Shown: positions 19,687 through 28,820, counted from the stretch's first letter. The stretch: DNA of 64,000 nucleotides from Hydrogenophaga intermedia (GCF_023715105.1 NZ_JAMBNO010000007.1:124001-188000), one strand, 5' to 3'. A program made the numbers and translations. The notes: generated by a model not told the origin, from the letters alone.

Positions 19687-20916
19687 GTGTCCGCCGCCAA
19701 CCCTGCCACTGACGAATCCCCGCCCACGCTGCCGCTGCACGGCATCCGCGTCGTCGAGTTCACCCACATGGTCATGGGGCCCACCTGCGGCCTGGTGCTG
19801 GCCGATCTCGGCGCCGAGGTCATCAAGGTGGAGCCGCCCACGGGCGACAACACGCGTCACCTGCTGGGTTCGGGCGCGGGCTTCTTCCCGCTCTTCAACC
19901 GCAGCAAGAAGAGCGTGGTGCTCGACCTGCACAGCGACGAGGGCCGCGCGGCGGCGTTGAAACTCATCGCCACCGCCGACGTGGTGGGCGAGAACTTCAA
20001 GCCCTCGACGATGAAGAAGCTGGGTCTGGACTACGCCAGCCTCAAGGACCGCTTTCCGCGCTTGATCTACGTGAGCCACAAGGGCTTCCTGCCCGGGCCC
20101 TACGACCACCGCACCGCGCTGGACGAGGTGGTGCAGATGATGGGCGGGCTCGCCTACATGACCGGGCGCCCCGGCGACCCGCTGCGCGCGGGCACCAGCG
20201 TCAACGACATCATGGGCGGCATGTTCGGCGCCATCGCGGTGCTGGCCGCCCTGCGCGAGCGCGAGTTCACCGGCCGCGGCCAGGAGGTGCAGAGCGCGCT
20301 GTTCGAGAACAACATCTTCCTGGTGGCGCAGCACATGCTGCAGTACGCGGTCACCGGTGTGCCCGCCAACCCCATGCCGCAGCGCATCTCGCCCTGGGGC
20401 ATCTACGACGTCTTCGAGGTGGCCGAGGGCGAGCAGATTTTCCTGGCGGTGGTGAGCGACACGCAGTGGGCGATCTTCTGCAATGCCATGGGCTGGGACG
20501 ACTGGAAGGGCGATGAGCGCCTGCGCAGCAACAACGACCGGGTGCGCGCGCGCGACTGGTTGCTGCCCGAGATGCGGCGCCGGGTCGCTGCGCGCAGCAA
20601 GCGGGAACTGGCCGAGCTGTTCGAGTCGCACGGTCTGCCGTTCGCGCCGATCACCAGGCCCCACGAGTTGCTCGAAGACCCCCACCTCAAGGCCACCGGC
20701 GGGCTGGCGCCGATCACCCTGCCCGACGGCGAACGCGCCGGCCAGACCGTGTCCACCGTGCCATTGCCCTTCACCCTGCACGGCCAGCGCCTGCCCGTGC
20801 GCAGCCCGCCAAGGCTGGGCGAGCACAGTGCCGAGGTGTTGCGCGCCCTGGGTTACGACGACGCGGCCATCGAGCGCCTGGGCCGCGCAGCGCCCCGGCC
20901 CGCCGGCCAGACCTGA
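19687..20916 (+). CDS. CaiB/BaiF (family III) CoA-transferase
   Basis: Transfers CoA between acyl-CoA and a carboxylic acid; 409 aa, the usual length. The N-terminal block GIRVVEFTHMVMGP, the strand VIKVEPPTGD, and the active-site region ALDEVVQMMGG with candidate catalytic Asp146 identify the family. The start is GTG 19687; no nearer ATG keeps the N-terminal motif. It is two bases upstream of a LysR regulator in the same direction, an unusual order for LysR genes, which are mostly divergent from targets. The acyl substrate is not deducible. Confidence 0.87.
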   Translation: MSAANPATDESPPTLPLHGIRVVEFTHMVMGPTCGLVLADLGAEVIKVEPPTGDNTRHLLGSGAGFFPLFNRSKKSVVLDLHSDEGRAAALKLIATADVVGENFKPSTMKKLGLDYASLKDRFPRLIYVSHKGFLPGPYDHRTALDEVVQMMGGLAYMTGRPGDPLRAGTSVNDIMGGMFGAIAVLAALREREFTGRGQEVQSALFENNIFLVAQHMLQYAVTGVPANPMPQRISPWGIYDVFEVAEGEQIFLAVVSDTQWAIFCNAMGWDDWKGDERLRSNNDRVRARDWLLPEMRRRVAARSKRELAELFESHGLPFAPITRPHELLEDPHLKATGGLAPITLPDGERAGQTVSTVPLPFTLHGQRLPVRSPPRLGEHSAEVLRALGYDDAAIERLGRAAPRPAGQT

Positions 20917-20918
20917 AC

Positions 20919-21851
20919 ATGGACAAGCTCAAGCAGCTCGAAACCTTCGTCTCGGTGGCCACGCGCGGCAGCCTCACGGCCGCAGCGCGCGCCGAATCGG
21001 TGGCGCCGGCCATCATCGGGCGTCGGCTCGACGCGCTCGAATCGCGCCTGGGCGTGAAGCTGCTGGTGCGCACCACGCGGCGCATTTCGCTCACGCACGA
21101 GGGCAGTGCCTTCCTTGAGGACTGCCAGCGCCTGCTGACCGACCTCTCCAACGCCGAGGCCAGCGTGAGCGCGGGCGGCGTCAAGGCCAGCGGCCACCTG
21201 CGCATCACCGCCCCCGCGGGTTTCGGCCGGCGCCACGTGGCCCCGCTGGTGCCGCGCTTTCGCGACCTTCACCCGGAGGTCACCATCTCGCTCAACCTGT
21301 CGGACCGCGTGGTCGACGTGGCGGGTGAGGGCTACGACTGCGCGGTGCGCGTGGGCGACCTGCCCGACTCATCGCTGGTGAGCGTGCGCCTGGCCGACAA
21401 CCGCCGTCTCTGCGTGGCCGCGCCCGCCTACCTGCAGCGCCGCGGTACGCCCGCCACGCCGGCCGATCTGGCGCGCCACGACTGCCTTACGCTGTCCAGC
21501 GATGCGTCGCAGACGCGTGGCTGGGCGTTCTCCATGCCGGTCGATGGCGGTGAGGCCGGTGCGCGCGAGGTGCACTACCTGCGCCCCGGCGGCCCACTGG
21601 ACTGCAGCGACGGTCAGGTGCTGCACGAGTGGTGCCTGTCCGGCCTGGGCCTGGCCTGGCGCAGCACCTGGGAGGTGGAGGCCGACATCCAGGCCGGCCG
21701 CCTGCAAAGCGTGCTCGACGACTTCGCCGCGCCGCCCAACGGCATCTACGCGCTGTTCCCGCAGCGCAAGCACCTGGCGCTGCGCGTGCGCCTGTGGATC
21801 GATTTCCTCAAGCACGAGTACGGGCGGGCGGCGTACTGGGCGGGGCGTTGA
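20919..21851 (+). CDS. LysR-family transcriptional regulator
   Basis: LysR-type regulator of 310 aa: winged helix at 1-60 (LETFVSVATRGSLTAAARAE ... RRLDALESRLGVKLLVR), then a type 2 periplasmic-binding effector domain including YDCAVRVGDLPDSSLV, of the CrgA-like subgroup. It starts two bases after the CoA-transferase stop and is probably cotranscribed. Its 3' end overlaps the convergent davA gene by 44 bp. Confidence 0.88.
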   Translation: MDKLKQLETFVSVATRGSLTAAARAESVAPAIIGRRLDALESRLGVKLLVRTTRRISLTHEGSAFLEDCQRLLTDLSNAEASVSAGGVKASGHLRITAPAGFGRRHVAPLVPRFRDLHPEVTISLNLSDRVVDVAGEGYDCAVRVGDLPDSSLVSVRLADNRRLCVAAPAYLQRRGTPATPADLARHDCLTLSSDASQTRGWAFSMPVDGGEAGAREVHYLRPGGPLDCSDGQVLHEWCLSGLGLAWRSTWEVEADIQAGRLQSVLDDFAAPPNGIYALFPQRKHLALRVRLWIDFLKHEYGRAAYWAGR

Positions 21852-22575
21852 GCGGCCGCAGGGCGGCATCCAGCAGGCAGGGCGCGCGCCCGGCCTCCGC
21901 GATGCGCGAGCCGTCACCACCGACGGCGGTGCTCAGCCCGTTGTAGACCGTCCCGCCCTCCTGCCCGCAGGCATTCGCATAGGCGATCGCCAGGCCCGAC
22001 CGCAGCGCCGCGTCGGGCAGGCGGACGTGCTGCACGTCATCGAAGCCCGCCATGTTGGCGGTGGGCACCATCACGGCGTGCGCGCCGCGCGCGGCCAGCG
22101 ATTGCAGCGGTGCATCGTGCTCCACGTCGAAGCAGATCAGCAGGCCCAGGCGCCAGCCTTGCCAGGCGAACAGCGCGGGTGGGTCCATGCCGGGCGAGAA
22201 GCGCTGCGCGTCGCCGTCGCCAAACAGGTGGATCTTGCGGTGAACCGCAAGCACCGTGCCCGAGGCGTCGATGGCGGCGGCGCTGTTGTACGGCAGGGCG
22301 CCGGGGTTCGCTTCGGGCCAGCCGGTGACGAGGCCGATGCCTTCTCGCAGTGCGATCGCGCGCACCGCCGCGATCAGCGGCCCGTCCACCGGCTCGGCGC
22401 GCGCGGCGATCAGCGCGGGATCGATCAGGTAGCCGGTGAGGAACATCTCCGGCGTGATCAGCCAGTGCGCGCCCTGTGCGGCCGCGTCGCGTGCCACGGT
22501 CTGCAGCCGCGTGAGCGCCTCGGCGCTGTCGGCCGGGTGCGGCGTCTGCCACAGCGCCAGGCGCAAGGCGTCCAT
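21808..22575 (-). CDS. davA: Carbon-nitrogen hydrolase, probable 5-aminovaleramide amidase
   Basis: Nitrilase-superfamily amidase of 255 aa with the Glu-Lys-Cys triad: E43 in TPEMFLTGY, K114 in VHRKIHLF, C148 in LICFDVEH. Directly behind a lysine 2-monooxygenase gene (four-base gap) it should hydrolyse 5-aminovaleramide to 5-aminovalerate and ammonia. The family itself is broad (omega-amidases, N-carbamoylputrescine amidase), so the assignment rests on context. The last 44 bp overlap the opposite-strand LysR gene. The later pathway genes davT and davD are not in the window. Confidence 0.8.
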   Translation of the reverse strand: MDALRLALWQTPHPADSAEALTRLQTVARDAAAQGAHWLITPEMFLTGYLIDPALIAARAEPVDGPLIAAVRAIALREGIGLVTGWPEANPGALPYNSAAAIDASGTVLAVHRKIHLFGDGDAQRFSPGMDPPALFAWQGWRLGLLICFDVEHDAPLQSLAARGAHAVMVPTANMAGFDDVQHVRLPDAALRSGLAIAYANACGQEGGTVYNGLSTAVGGDGSRIAEAGRAPCLLDAALRPLNAPPSTPPARTRA

Positions 22576-22579
22576 GGCG

Positions 22580-24241
22580 TCAATCCGGCAGGGCCACCGG
22601 CCCGATGCGGGGATAGGCCTCGCATGGCCCGGGGTTGTCGTCGTGGGCGGTGCCGCCCAACTGGCGCACGATGCCCGCCACCGCGTTGAGCGCGGTCTGC
22701 ACCGCGCCCTCCACCCAGGCGGGCGTGAAGGACACGTCGTCGCCCGCGAGGAACAGCCCGCGTTCCTGCGCGGGCAGCGCGTCCTGCAGGAAGTGTCCGT
22801 ACATGCGGTGGTTGTAGCGGTAGTGGCCCGGCAGCGCGCCCTTGAAGGCGCCCAGGAAGTGCGGGTCGGCCTCCCACGACACGCTGATCGGGTCGCCGAT
22901 GACATGGCTGGCGATGTCCACGTCGGGATAAATCTTCTTCAGTGCCGACAAGGCGAGCTGCACGCGCCGCGATGTCGGGTGCGGCAGCATCTTGAGCGCG
23001 TCGCTCATCCAGGCGTAGCTCAGGCAGATCACGCCGGGTTGGTCGGGCCCGTTGTCGAACAGGTAGGTGCCGCGCGTGAGGCGGTCGGTGAGCGTCATGC
23101 CCATCACCGGCCAACCGTCGGCGCGCAGATCGTTCCAGAGCGGCCGGTCGACCATCACGAAGGTCTTGGACGACTGCATGTAGCGCGTGCGGTCCAGCGC
23201 CATCCACAGCTTGTGCGACAGCAGCGACTCCTCGACCGCGATCTGCGTGGTGAGCAGCCAGCTCTGGCAGGTGACCAGCACCGCGGCGTAGCGGCGGGTG
23301 TTGCCGAGCACGTCGGTCACCGCCAGGCGGCCATCGGGTGCGCGCGCGATCGCCGCCACACCGGGCCGGGGTGCGCCGCCGTGCAGCTGCGCGAGCGAGG
23401 TGCCCGCGCCCCAGTGCTGCATCGCGCGCGCCGCTGGCGCGTGTTGCCACAGGCCCTGCGGCACCTGCTGCACGCCGCCCACCACGAGGTGCTGGTCTTC
23501 GTCGCAACCCGTGAGCACCACGCGCAGGATCTCCAGCATCGAGTTGGGGAAGTCGGAATCCCAGCCGCCGGTGCCAAAGCCAACCTGGCCGAACACCTCG
23601 CGGTGGTGGAACGAGAGCCGCTGGAACGCGCTGGACTGCGCGACGAAGTCGTAGAAGGTGCGGTCGTCCCAGAGCGGTACCAGCCGGTCCCACAGCGCCT
23701 TCAGGCGCGGCACGTCGCGCTCGCGCAGGGCGTCCTGCAGTTCGCCGAAACCGGCGCCTTCTTCGAGCGCGCTGGCCCAGGCGTCAGCCACCTCACGAAA
23801 CAGCGGCGGCAGATCTGCCAGCGTGCGCGCGCGGTGCGTGCAGCCCTCGAGGTCGATCACCGTGCAGCCGGCCGCGGGCGTCAACGGGTTGGGGAAGGGC
23901 CGGGTCTGCAGCCCGAGTTGGTGCACGTAGTGGAAGAAGGCCGTGCCCGAGCGCGGAAAGCGCATGCCGCCCAGCTCGGCCACCACCCCGTGACCGCCTT
24001 CAAAGGCCTGCGAGCGCAAGCGCCCGCCCAGGCGCGAGGCCTCATAGACGACAGGCCTGAGGCCCAGCCTCATGAGCTCGTGCGCGGCGGTCATGCCCGC
24101 CATGCCCGCGCCCACGATGGCCACCTCGGTGCCGTGCAGGTCGCGCGGCAGGCGGCCCAGGCCCGCGGGGTGGCGCAGCCAGTCGTCGAAGGCGAAGGGG
24201 AAGTCGGGGCCGAAGACGGTGACGGGTTGGTTCGATGCCAT
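22580..24241 (-). CDS. davB: L-lysine 2-monooxygenase (FAD-dependent amine-oxidase family)
   Basis: Oxidative decarboxylase that turns L-lysine into 5-aminovaleramide; 553 aa, near the length of Pseudomonas putida DavB, which I recall as very similar throughout. The N-terminal FGPDFPFAFDDWL precedes the FAD loop GAGMAG (44-49). Further shared blocks are GGMRFPRSGTAFFHYV, SFHHREVFGQVGFGTGGW, SSKTFVMVDRPLW and a C-terminal FAD block LAGDDVSFTPAWVEGAVQT. Tryptophan 2-monooxygenase is a relative, but the lysine-type exporter and regulator beside it support lysine. It begins five bases after lysE. Confidence 0.88.
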   Translation of the reverse strand: MASNQPVTVFGPDFPFAFDDWLRHPAGLGRLPRDLHGTEVAIVGAGMAGMTAAHELMRLGLRPVVYEASRLGGRLRSQAFEGGHGVVAELGGMRFPRSGTAFFHYVHQLGLQTRPFPNPLTPAAGCTVIDLEGCTHRARTLADLPPLFREVADAWASALEEGAGFGELQDALRERDVPRLKALWDRLVPLWDDRTFYDFVAQSSAFQRLSFHHREVFGQVGFGTGGWDSDFPNSMLEILRVVLTGCDEDQHLVVGGVQQVPQGLWQHAPAARAMQHWGAGTSLAQLHGGAPRPGVAAIARAPDGRLAVTDVLGNTRRYAAVLVTCQSWLLTTQIAVEESLLSHKLWMALDRTRYMQSSKTFVMVDRPLWNDLRADGWPVMGMTLTDRLTRGTYLFDNGPDQPGVICLSYAWMSDALKMLPHPTSRRVQLALSALKKIYPDVDIASHVIGDPISVSWEADPHFLGAFKGALPGHYRYNHRMYGHFLQDALPAQERGLFLAGDDVSFTPAWVEGAVQTALNAVAGIVRQLGGTAHDDNPGPCEAYPRIGPVALPD

Positions 24242-24246
24242 GGTGC

Positions 24247-24873
24247 TCAGAAGAGGGACAGCAGCAGCCACAAGGCCGTGCCCCACATCATGAGCGCCAC
24301 CAGGCCATCCAGCACACGCCACAGGTGCAGCGAGTTCAGGCGCCGGCCCATCCAGAAGGCGGCCGCGCCGAAGCCCACGAACCAGATCAGCGAGCCGGTG
24401 GCCGCACCCAGGCCGAACACCTGGCTGGCCGGGCCATAGGCCAGCGAGGCGGTGCCGATCAGCACCGCGGTGTCGAGCCAGGCATGCGGGTTGAGCCAGG
24501 AAAACGCCAGGGCCGAGAAGACGGCCTGCTTGCGGGTGCTGGGCGCCGGCGGCGTCGGCTGACCCTCGGGTGTGCGTGCCTGAGGCGAGCGAAACCGTTG
24601 GAAGGCCTGCCAGCCGTAGACCGAGAGGAACAGCACGCCGGCGCCGATGAGCGCGCCCTGCAGCTTGTCCGAGAGCCCGCCCAGTTGCGCCAGGCCCAGT
24701 ACGCCGAGGGCGATCAGGCCGACATCGGACAGCGCACACACCGCCACCGTGAGCCACAGGTGCTGGCGCTGCAGGCCCATGCGCAGCACGTGCGCGTTCT
24801 GTGGGCCGATGGCCATGATCAGCGACAGGCTCAGCAGCATGCCGGCGGAGAAGACGGGAAAGCTCAGGGTCAT
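24247..24873 (-). CDS. lysE: LysE/ArgO-type basic amino acid exporter
   Basis: A 208-residue inner-membrane exporter with about six hydrophobic segments. The signature IMAIGPQNAHVLRMGLQRQH near the N-terminus and FSWLNPHAWLDTAVLIG mark the LysE/ArgO branch that exports lysine and arginine, rather than the RhtB branch. It heads the lysE-davB-davA operon and is divergent from an ArgP/LysG-type gene, the classic arrangement for lysine-induced export. It would dump excess lysine while DavBA degrades it. Confidence 0.87.
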   Translation of the reverse strand: MTLSFPVFSAGMLLSLSLIMAIGPQNAHVLRMGLQRQHLWLTVAVCALSDVGLIALGVLGLAQLGGLSDKLQGALIGAGVLFLSVYGWQAFQRFRSPQARTPEGQPTPPAPSTRKQAVFSALAFSWLNPHAWLDTAVLIGTASLAYGPASQVFGLGAATGSLIWFVGFGAAAFWMGRRLNSLHLWRVLDGLVALMMWGTALWLLLSLF

Positions 24874-24943
24874 GTCGGACTCGCGGTTCTGGGGTGACAG
24901 CGGAGCGCATGGTGCCGCAATTCGGGCTGTTGTTTAATAGAGT

Positions 24944-24961
24944 TGATGCGAATTCGATTCA
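24944..24961. promoter_or_regulatory. Candidate LysG/ArgP operator
   Basis: TGA-TG-CGAATTCG-AT-TCA forms an 18-bp dyad with a perfect 8-bp centre and matching outer triplets, in the 103-bp gap between divergent lysE and its regulator. Size and position fit a LysR-type T-N11-A site. The rest of the gap contains AT-rich TTTAATAG at about 24933. Confidence 0.5.
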
Positions 24962-24976
24962 CTCAAGCCAGACTTA

Positions 24977-25900
24977 ATGATCGATCCGCGCCATCTCGAT
25001 GCACTGGCCGCCGTGGTGGAGCATGGGGGCTTCGGCCCGGCCGCGCAGGCCTTGAAGCTCACCCTTGCGGCCGTGTCGCTGCGCATCAAGTCGCTGGAAG
25101 ACCAGCTGGGCCAGCGCCTGCTGGTGCGTGGCAAGCGCGTGCGCGCCACGCCTGCGGGGCAGGCGCTGCTGGGCCACGTCAAGCAGGTGCGCATGATGGA
25201 GGCCGACCTGCTGGCCGGTCTGCGTGGCGGCGAGGCGCGCGCGGGCGAGCGCTGGCAGAGCCTGTCGGTGGCAATCAACGCCGATTCGGTGTCCAGCTGG
25301 TTCCTGCCCGGTGTGGCGCCGCTGCTGGCGCGCCACCGCCTGCTGGTGGAAATCGTGATCGACGACCAGGACCACACGCACGACGCCTTGAAGAGCGGTG
25401 ACGTGCTGGGCTGCGTCACCACCCGTGCCGACGCGATGCGCGGCTGCGTGGCCGAGCCGCTGGGCGTGATGCGTTATCACTGCGTGGCCACCGCCGCCGT
25501 GGCGCAGCGCTGCCGAACGCCACGCGGGGCGGTGTCGCCGCACAAGCTGCTGGCACAGCCCGCGGTCATCTTCAACCGCAAGGACGCGCTGCAGGACGCC
25601 TTTCTGGCGCAGCACATCGGCCTGCGCCAGCCGGCCTACCCGCGCCACTACGTGCCCGCGGTGGAGGCCTTCGAGACCGCGATCGGCCTTGGCCTGGGCT
25701 GGGGCATGGTGCCCGAGCAGCACCTGCCCAAACACCCCGCGCTGGTCGAGCTGCTGCCTGGCGCCACGGTGGATGTGGCCTTGTATTGGCAGCACTGGGC
25801 GCACGAGCCGCCCTCGGCGCAGCGGCTTACCGCGGCGGTGAGGGCAGCGGCCGCTCAGCGGCTGGCACCCATGCCCTCCGCCGCCCCCGCGGCGGCGTGA
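24977..25900 (+). CDS. LysR-family regulator of the ArgP/LysG type
   Basis: A 307-residue LysR protein whose winged helix (DPRHLDALAAVVEHGGFGPAAQALKL ... LVRGKRVRATPAGQ) and effector-domain block SVAINADSVSSWFLP follow the ArgP/LysG group, which senses lysine or arginine and controls argO or lysE. It is divergent from lysE across a dyad operator. By analogy it should activate lysE when lysine is high; co-control of davBA follows from the operon. The C-terminal Ala/Pro tail overlaps the small minus-strand gene by 46 bp. Confidence 0.87.
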   Translation: MIDPRHLDALAAVVEHGGFGPAAQALKLTLAAVSLRIKSLEDQLGQRLLVRGKRVRATPAGQALLGHVKQVRMMEADLLAGLRGGEARAGERWQSLSVAINADSVSSWFLPGVAPLLARHRLLVEIVIDDQDHTHDALKSGDVLGCVTTRADAMRGCVAEPLGVMRYHCVATAAVAQRCRTPRGAVSPHKLLAQPAVIFNRKDALQDAFLAQHIGLRQPAYPRHYVPAVEAFETAIGLGLGWGMVPEQHLPKHPALVELLPGATVDVALYWQHWAHEPPSAQRLTAAVRAAAAQRLAPMPSAAPAAA

Positions 25901-26091
25901 GCCGCGCTGGCGCCGGCGCGGTGCCGCAGTCGCGCCTGCAGCCGCTGCCTGCTGCGCGCCAGGCGCGCGGCGGCGTCGAGCTGCAACCGGGCCCAGACCG
26001 CGTCCGCGCCGCGCCAGAAGTCCGCCATGGCCTCGCGGCGCAGGGCGTGCGCCCGCGCCTCATGCCGGGTCAAGGAAGGGTCGTTGTGCAT
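25855..26091 (-). CDS. Small basic hypothetical protein
   Basis: A possible 78-residue protein starting MHNDPSLTRHEARAHALRRE, rich in Arg, Ala and His, with a predicted helix to about residue 55 and a low-complexity Ala tail. GGAG lies about eight bases before ATG 26091 on the minus strand. It overlaps the end of the LysG-type gene by 46 bp and is divergent from the next LysR gene, the usual place for a LysR target. No family is recognised; it could also be chance coding in GC-rich DNA. Confidence 0.45.
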   Translation of the reverse strand: MHNDPSLTRHEARAHALRREAMADFWRGADAVWARLQLDAAARLARSRQRLQARLRHRAGASAAHAAAGAAEGMGASR

Positions 26092-26171
26092 GGCATCGCT
26101 CCGCTGGTTGGGCTGTGGGTGAACTCTAGAAACAACACCAAATGCCCGAAACCGCATGAAATGCCAATGGC

Positions 26172-26200
26172 TTTTGCAGAAACTGCAAAACCCGCACAAT
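26172..26200 (+). promoter_or_regulatory. LysR-type operator with overlapping promoter
   Basis: TTTTGCAG-AAA-CTGCAAAA (26172-26190) is a perfect 8-bp inverted repeat in T-N11-A style. CACAAT at 26195-26200 is a likely -10, and the left arm lies exactly at the -35 distance (17-bp spacer). The ATG of the LysR gene follows seven bases after the -10. Binding here would autoregulate the gene at 26208 and could control the divergent small gene. Confidence 0.6.
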
Positions 26201-26207
26201 CCGTTCG

Positions 26208-27125
26208 ATGAAGCTGGACCTGGACGATGCCGAGCTGTTCCTGCGCGTGGCCGAACTCGGCTCGCTGTCGGCCGCCGCGCGCGAGCGCGATCTGCCCGTG
26301 AGCCAGGTCTCGCGCGCGCTGGCGCGACTCGAGTCGCGCTGCGGCGCGCGGCTGATGCACCGCACCACCCACAGCCTGAGCCTCACCGACGAGGGCGACA
26401 CCTTCGCCGCCCACGCGCGGCGCCTGATCGACACGCGCGACGAACTGGCCGGCGCCTTCAGCCGCCACCGCGGCGGCCCCAGCGGCTGGGTGCGCGTGAG
26501 CGTGAGCCCGGTGCTGGCCGAGACCGTGATCGCACCCAGCCTGCCTGCGCTGTACCAGCGCCACCCGCAACTGCAGGTGGAGGTGATGGCCGACGACCGC
26601 ATGAGCGACATGGCGCGCGATGGCGTGGACATCGCGATCCGCACCGGCGCGCACCAGAGCGAGCAGCTTGTGGCGCTGCCGCTGGCCGAGTTCGGGCGGC
26701 GCCTGTGCGCCGCGCCAGCTTACCTCGCGCAGTGGGGCATGCCGCAACACCCCGACGAGCTCGGGCAGCACCGGCTCATCACGCACAGCGCCAACCCGGC
26801 GCTCAACCGCTGGCCCTACGCCGCCGGCCGTGGCTTTGCGCGCGGCGCGGTGCTGCTGGCGCGGGGCCACACACGCAGCGACAACTCGGCCATCACCATG
26901 GCGCTCGCCCTCCAGGGCGTGGGCATCGCGCGGCTCAATGACCTGCTTTCACGCGAGCACCTGGCCCGCGGCGCGCTGGTGCCCGTGCTGGACGACTGGT
27001 TCGACCGCAGCCGCGTGCCGATCTACGCGGTGATGCTGCCCGAGCGCCACCGCTTGCCCAAGCTGCGCGCCTGCATTGACCACTGGCGCGCGTGGCTCAC
27101 CGGGCACGAACAGGCCGCCACCTAA
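26208..27125 (+). CDS. LysR-family transcriptional regulator
   Basis: A 305-residue LysR protein: helix-turn-helix DDAELFLRVAELGSLSAAARERDLPVSQVSRALARLE and effector domain with VDIAIRTGAHQSEQLVALPL, of the CrgA/DsdC-like subgroup. It is preceded by an excellent inverted-repeat operator. No Shine-Dalgarno is seen and the candidate -10 leaves almost no leader. Its stop TAA is inside the candidate -10 of argS. Its target is unknown; the divergent small gene at 25855-26091 is the nearest candidate. Confidence 0.88.
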   Translation: MKLDLDDAELFLRVAELGSLSAAARERDLPVSQVSRALARLESRCGARLMHRTTHSLSLTDEGDTFAAHARRLIDTRDELAGAFSRHRGGPSGWVRVSVSPVLAETVIAPSLPALYQRHPQLQVEVMADDRMSDMARDGVDIAIRTGAHQSEQLVALPLAEFGRRLCAAPAYLAQWGMPQHPDELGQHRLITHSANPALNRWPYAAGRGFARGAVLLARGHTRSDNSAITMALALQGVGIARLNDLLSREHLARGALVPVLDDWFDRSRVPIYAVMLPERHRLPKLRACIDHWRAWLTGHEQAAT

Positions 27126-27134
27126 AATCCCCCG

Positions 27135-28820
27135 ATGCTCCAGATCCAACAAGACCTGCTCTCGGCCCTGCGCGACGAGCTGGAAAAGCTCAGCCCCGGT
27201 GCGGGCGACAAGGCCGCGTTCGAATCGCCCAAGGTGGCTGCGCACGGCGACTACGCCGTCACCGCGGCCATGCAGCTGGCCAAGCCGCTCAAGCTCAACC
27301 CGCGTGCCGTGGGTGAACAGTTGCGCGCGGGGCTGCTCGCCCAACCCGCTTTCGGGCGCTGGGTGGAGGCGATCGAGATCGCCGGCCCGGGCTTCATCAA
27401 CATCCGCCTCAAACCCGAGGCGAAGCAGCAGGTGGTGCGCGACGTGCTGCAGGCCGGTGCGGCCTACGGGCGCCAGCCCGAAAGAACAGTGGAGCAGGGC
27501 CAGCGCCTGATGGTCGAGTTCGTCTCGGCCAACCCCACCGGCCCGCTGCACGTGGGCCATGGCCGACAGGCCGCGCTCGGCGACGCGATCTGCAACCTGT
27601 ACGAAACGCAGGGCTGGCGCGTGCACCGCGAGTTCTACTACAACGACGCGGGCGTGCAGATCAACACGCTGGCCACCTCCACGCAGCTGCGCGCGCGCGG
27701 CGTGAAACCCGGCGATGCTGGCTGGCCCGAGGCGGCCTACAACGGCGACTACATCCAGGACATCGCCAATGACTTCCTCGCGAAGAAGACCGTCAAGGCC
27801 GACGACCGCGAATTCACCGCCAGCGGCGACCCGGACGACCTCGACGGCATTCGCGAGTTTGCCGTCGCCTACCTGCGCCACGAGCAAGATCTCGACCTGC
27901 AGGCCTTTGCCGTCAAGTTCGACCACTACTACCTCGAGTCGAGCCTGTACACCAGCGGGCGCGTGGAGGCCGCGGTGAACAGGCTCATCGCCAACGGCAA
28001 GACCTACGAGCAGGACGGTGCGCTGTGGTTGCGCAGCACCGACTACGGCGACGACAAGGACCGCGTGATGCGCAAGTCCGACGGCTCGTACACCTACTTC
28101 GTGCCCGACGTGGCCTACCACATCGCCAAGTGGGAGCGCGGCTTCGGCAAGGTCATCAACATCCAGGGCACCGACCACCACGGCACCATCGCGCGCGTGC
28201 GCGCCGGCCTGCAGGCCGCCGACGTCGGCATTCCCCCCGGCTACCCCGACTACGTGCTGCACACCATGGTGCGCGTGGTGCGCGGCGGGCAGGAAGTGAA
28301 GATCAGCAAGCGCGCGGGCAGCTACGTCACGCTGCGCGACCTGATCGACTGGACCAGCAAGGACGCGGTGCGCTTCTTCCTCCTCAGCCGCAAGCCCGAC
28401 ACCGAGTACACCTTCGACGTCGACCTTGCGATCCAGCAGAACAACGACAACCCGGTCTACTACGTGCAGTACGCGCATGCACGCATCTGCTCGGTGCTCG
28501 CCGGCTGGGGCGGCGATGTCGCCACGCTCGCCGATGCCGACCTTGCGCCGCTGGACACAACTGCCGCGCAGGCGCTGATGCGCCAGCTCGCGAAGTACCC
28601 CGAAATGCTCACGGGTGCCGCACGAGACTTCGCGCCGCACGACGTGAGCTTCTACCTGCGTGAACTGGCAGCCAGTTACCACAGTTACTACGACGCCGAG
28701 CGCATCCTGGTCGATGATGAGCGTGTGAAGCGCGCACGTCTGGCGCTGGTCGCTGCCACCGCGCAGGTGCTGCACAATGGTCTGGCCGTGCTGGGCGTGA
28801 GCGCCCCGCAGAAGATGTAA
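27135..28820 (+). CDS. argS: Arginyl-tRNA synthetase
   Basis: Class Ia synthetase, 561 aa, charging tRNA-Arg. The N-terminal additional domain (1-110) precedes the HIGH signature HVGH (139-142) in [15 protein letters not shown]; a KMSKS-like VKISKRAG is at about 388-395, and the anticodon-binding helical domain ends the protein. TAAAAT (27123-27128) ends six bases before the ATG and no Shine-Dalgarno is present, so the mRNA may begin at the ATG. It is followed after 15 bp by the SPOR gene, an arrangement common in Burkholderiales. Confidence 0.96.
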   Translation: MLQIQQDLLSALRDELEKLSPGAGDKAAFESPKVAAHGDYAVTAAMQLAKPLKLNPRAVGEQLRAGLLAQPAFGRWVEAIEIAGPGFINIRLKPEAKQQVVRDVLQAGAAYGRQPERTVEQGQRLMVEFVSANPTGPLHVGHGRQAALGDAICNLYETQGWRVHREFYYNDAGVQINTLATSTQLRARGVKPGDAGWPEAAYNGDYIQDIANDFLAKKTVKADDREFTASGDPDDLDGIREFAVAYLRHEQDLDLQAFAVKFDHYYLESSLYTSGRVEAAVNRLIANGKTYEQDGALWLRSTDYGDDKDRVMRKSDGSYTYFVPDVAYHIAKWERGFGKVINIQGTDHHGTIARVRAGLQAADVGIPPGYPDYVLHTMVRVVRGGQEVKISKRAGSYVTLRDLIDWTSKDAVRFFLLSRKPDTEYTFDVDLAIQQNNDNPVYYVQYAHARICSVLAGWGGDVATLADADLAPLDTTAAQALMRQLAKYPEMLTGAARDFAPHDVSFYLRELAASYHSYYDAERILVDDERVKRARLALVAATAQVLHNGLAVLGVSAPQKM

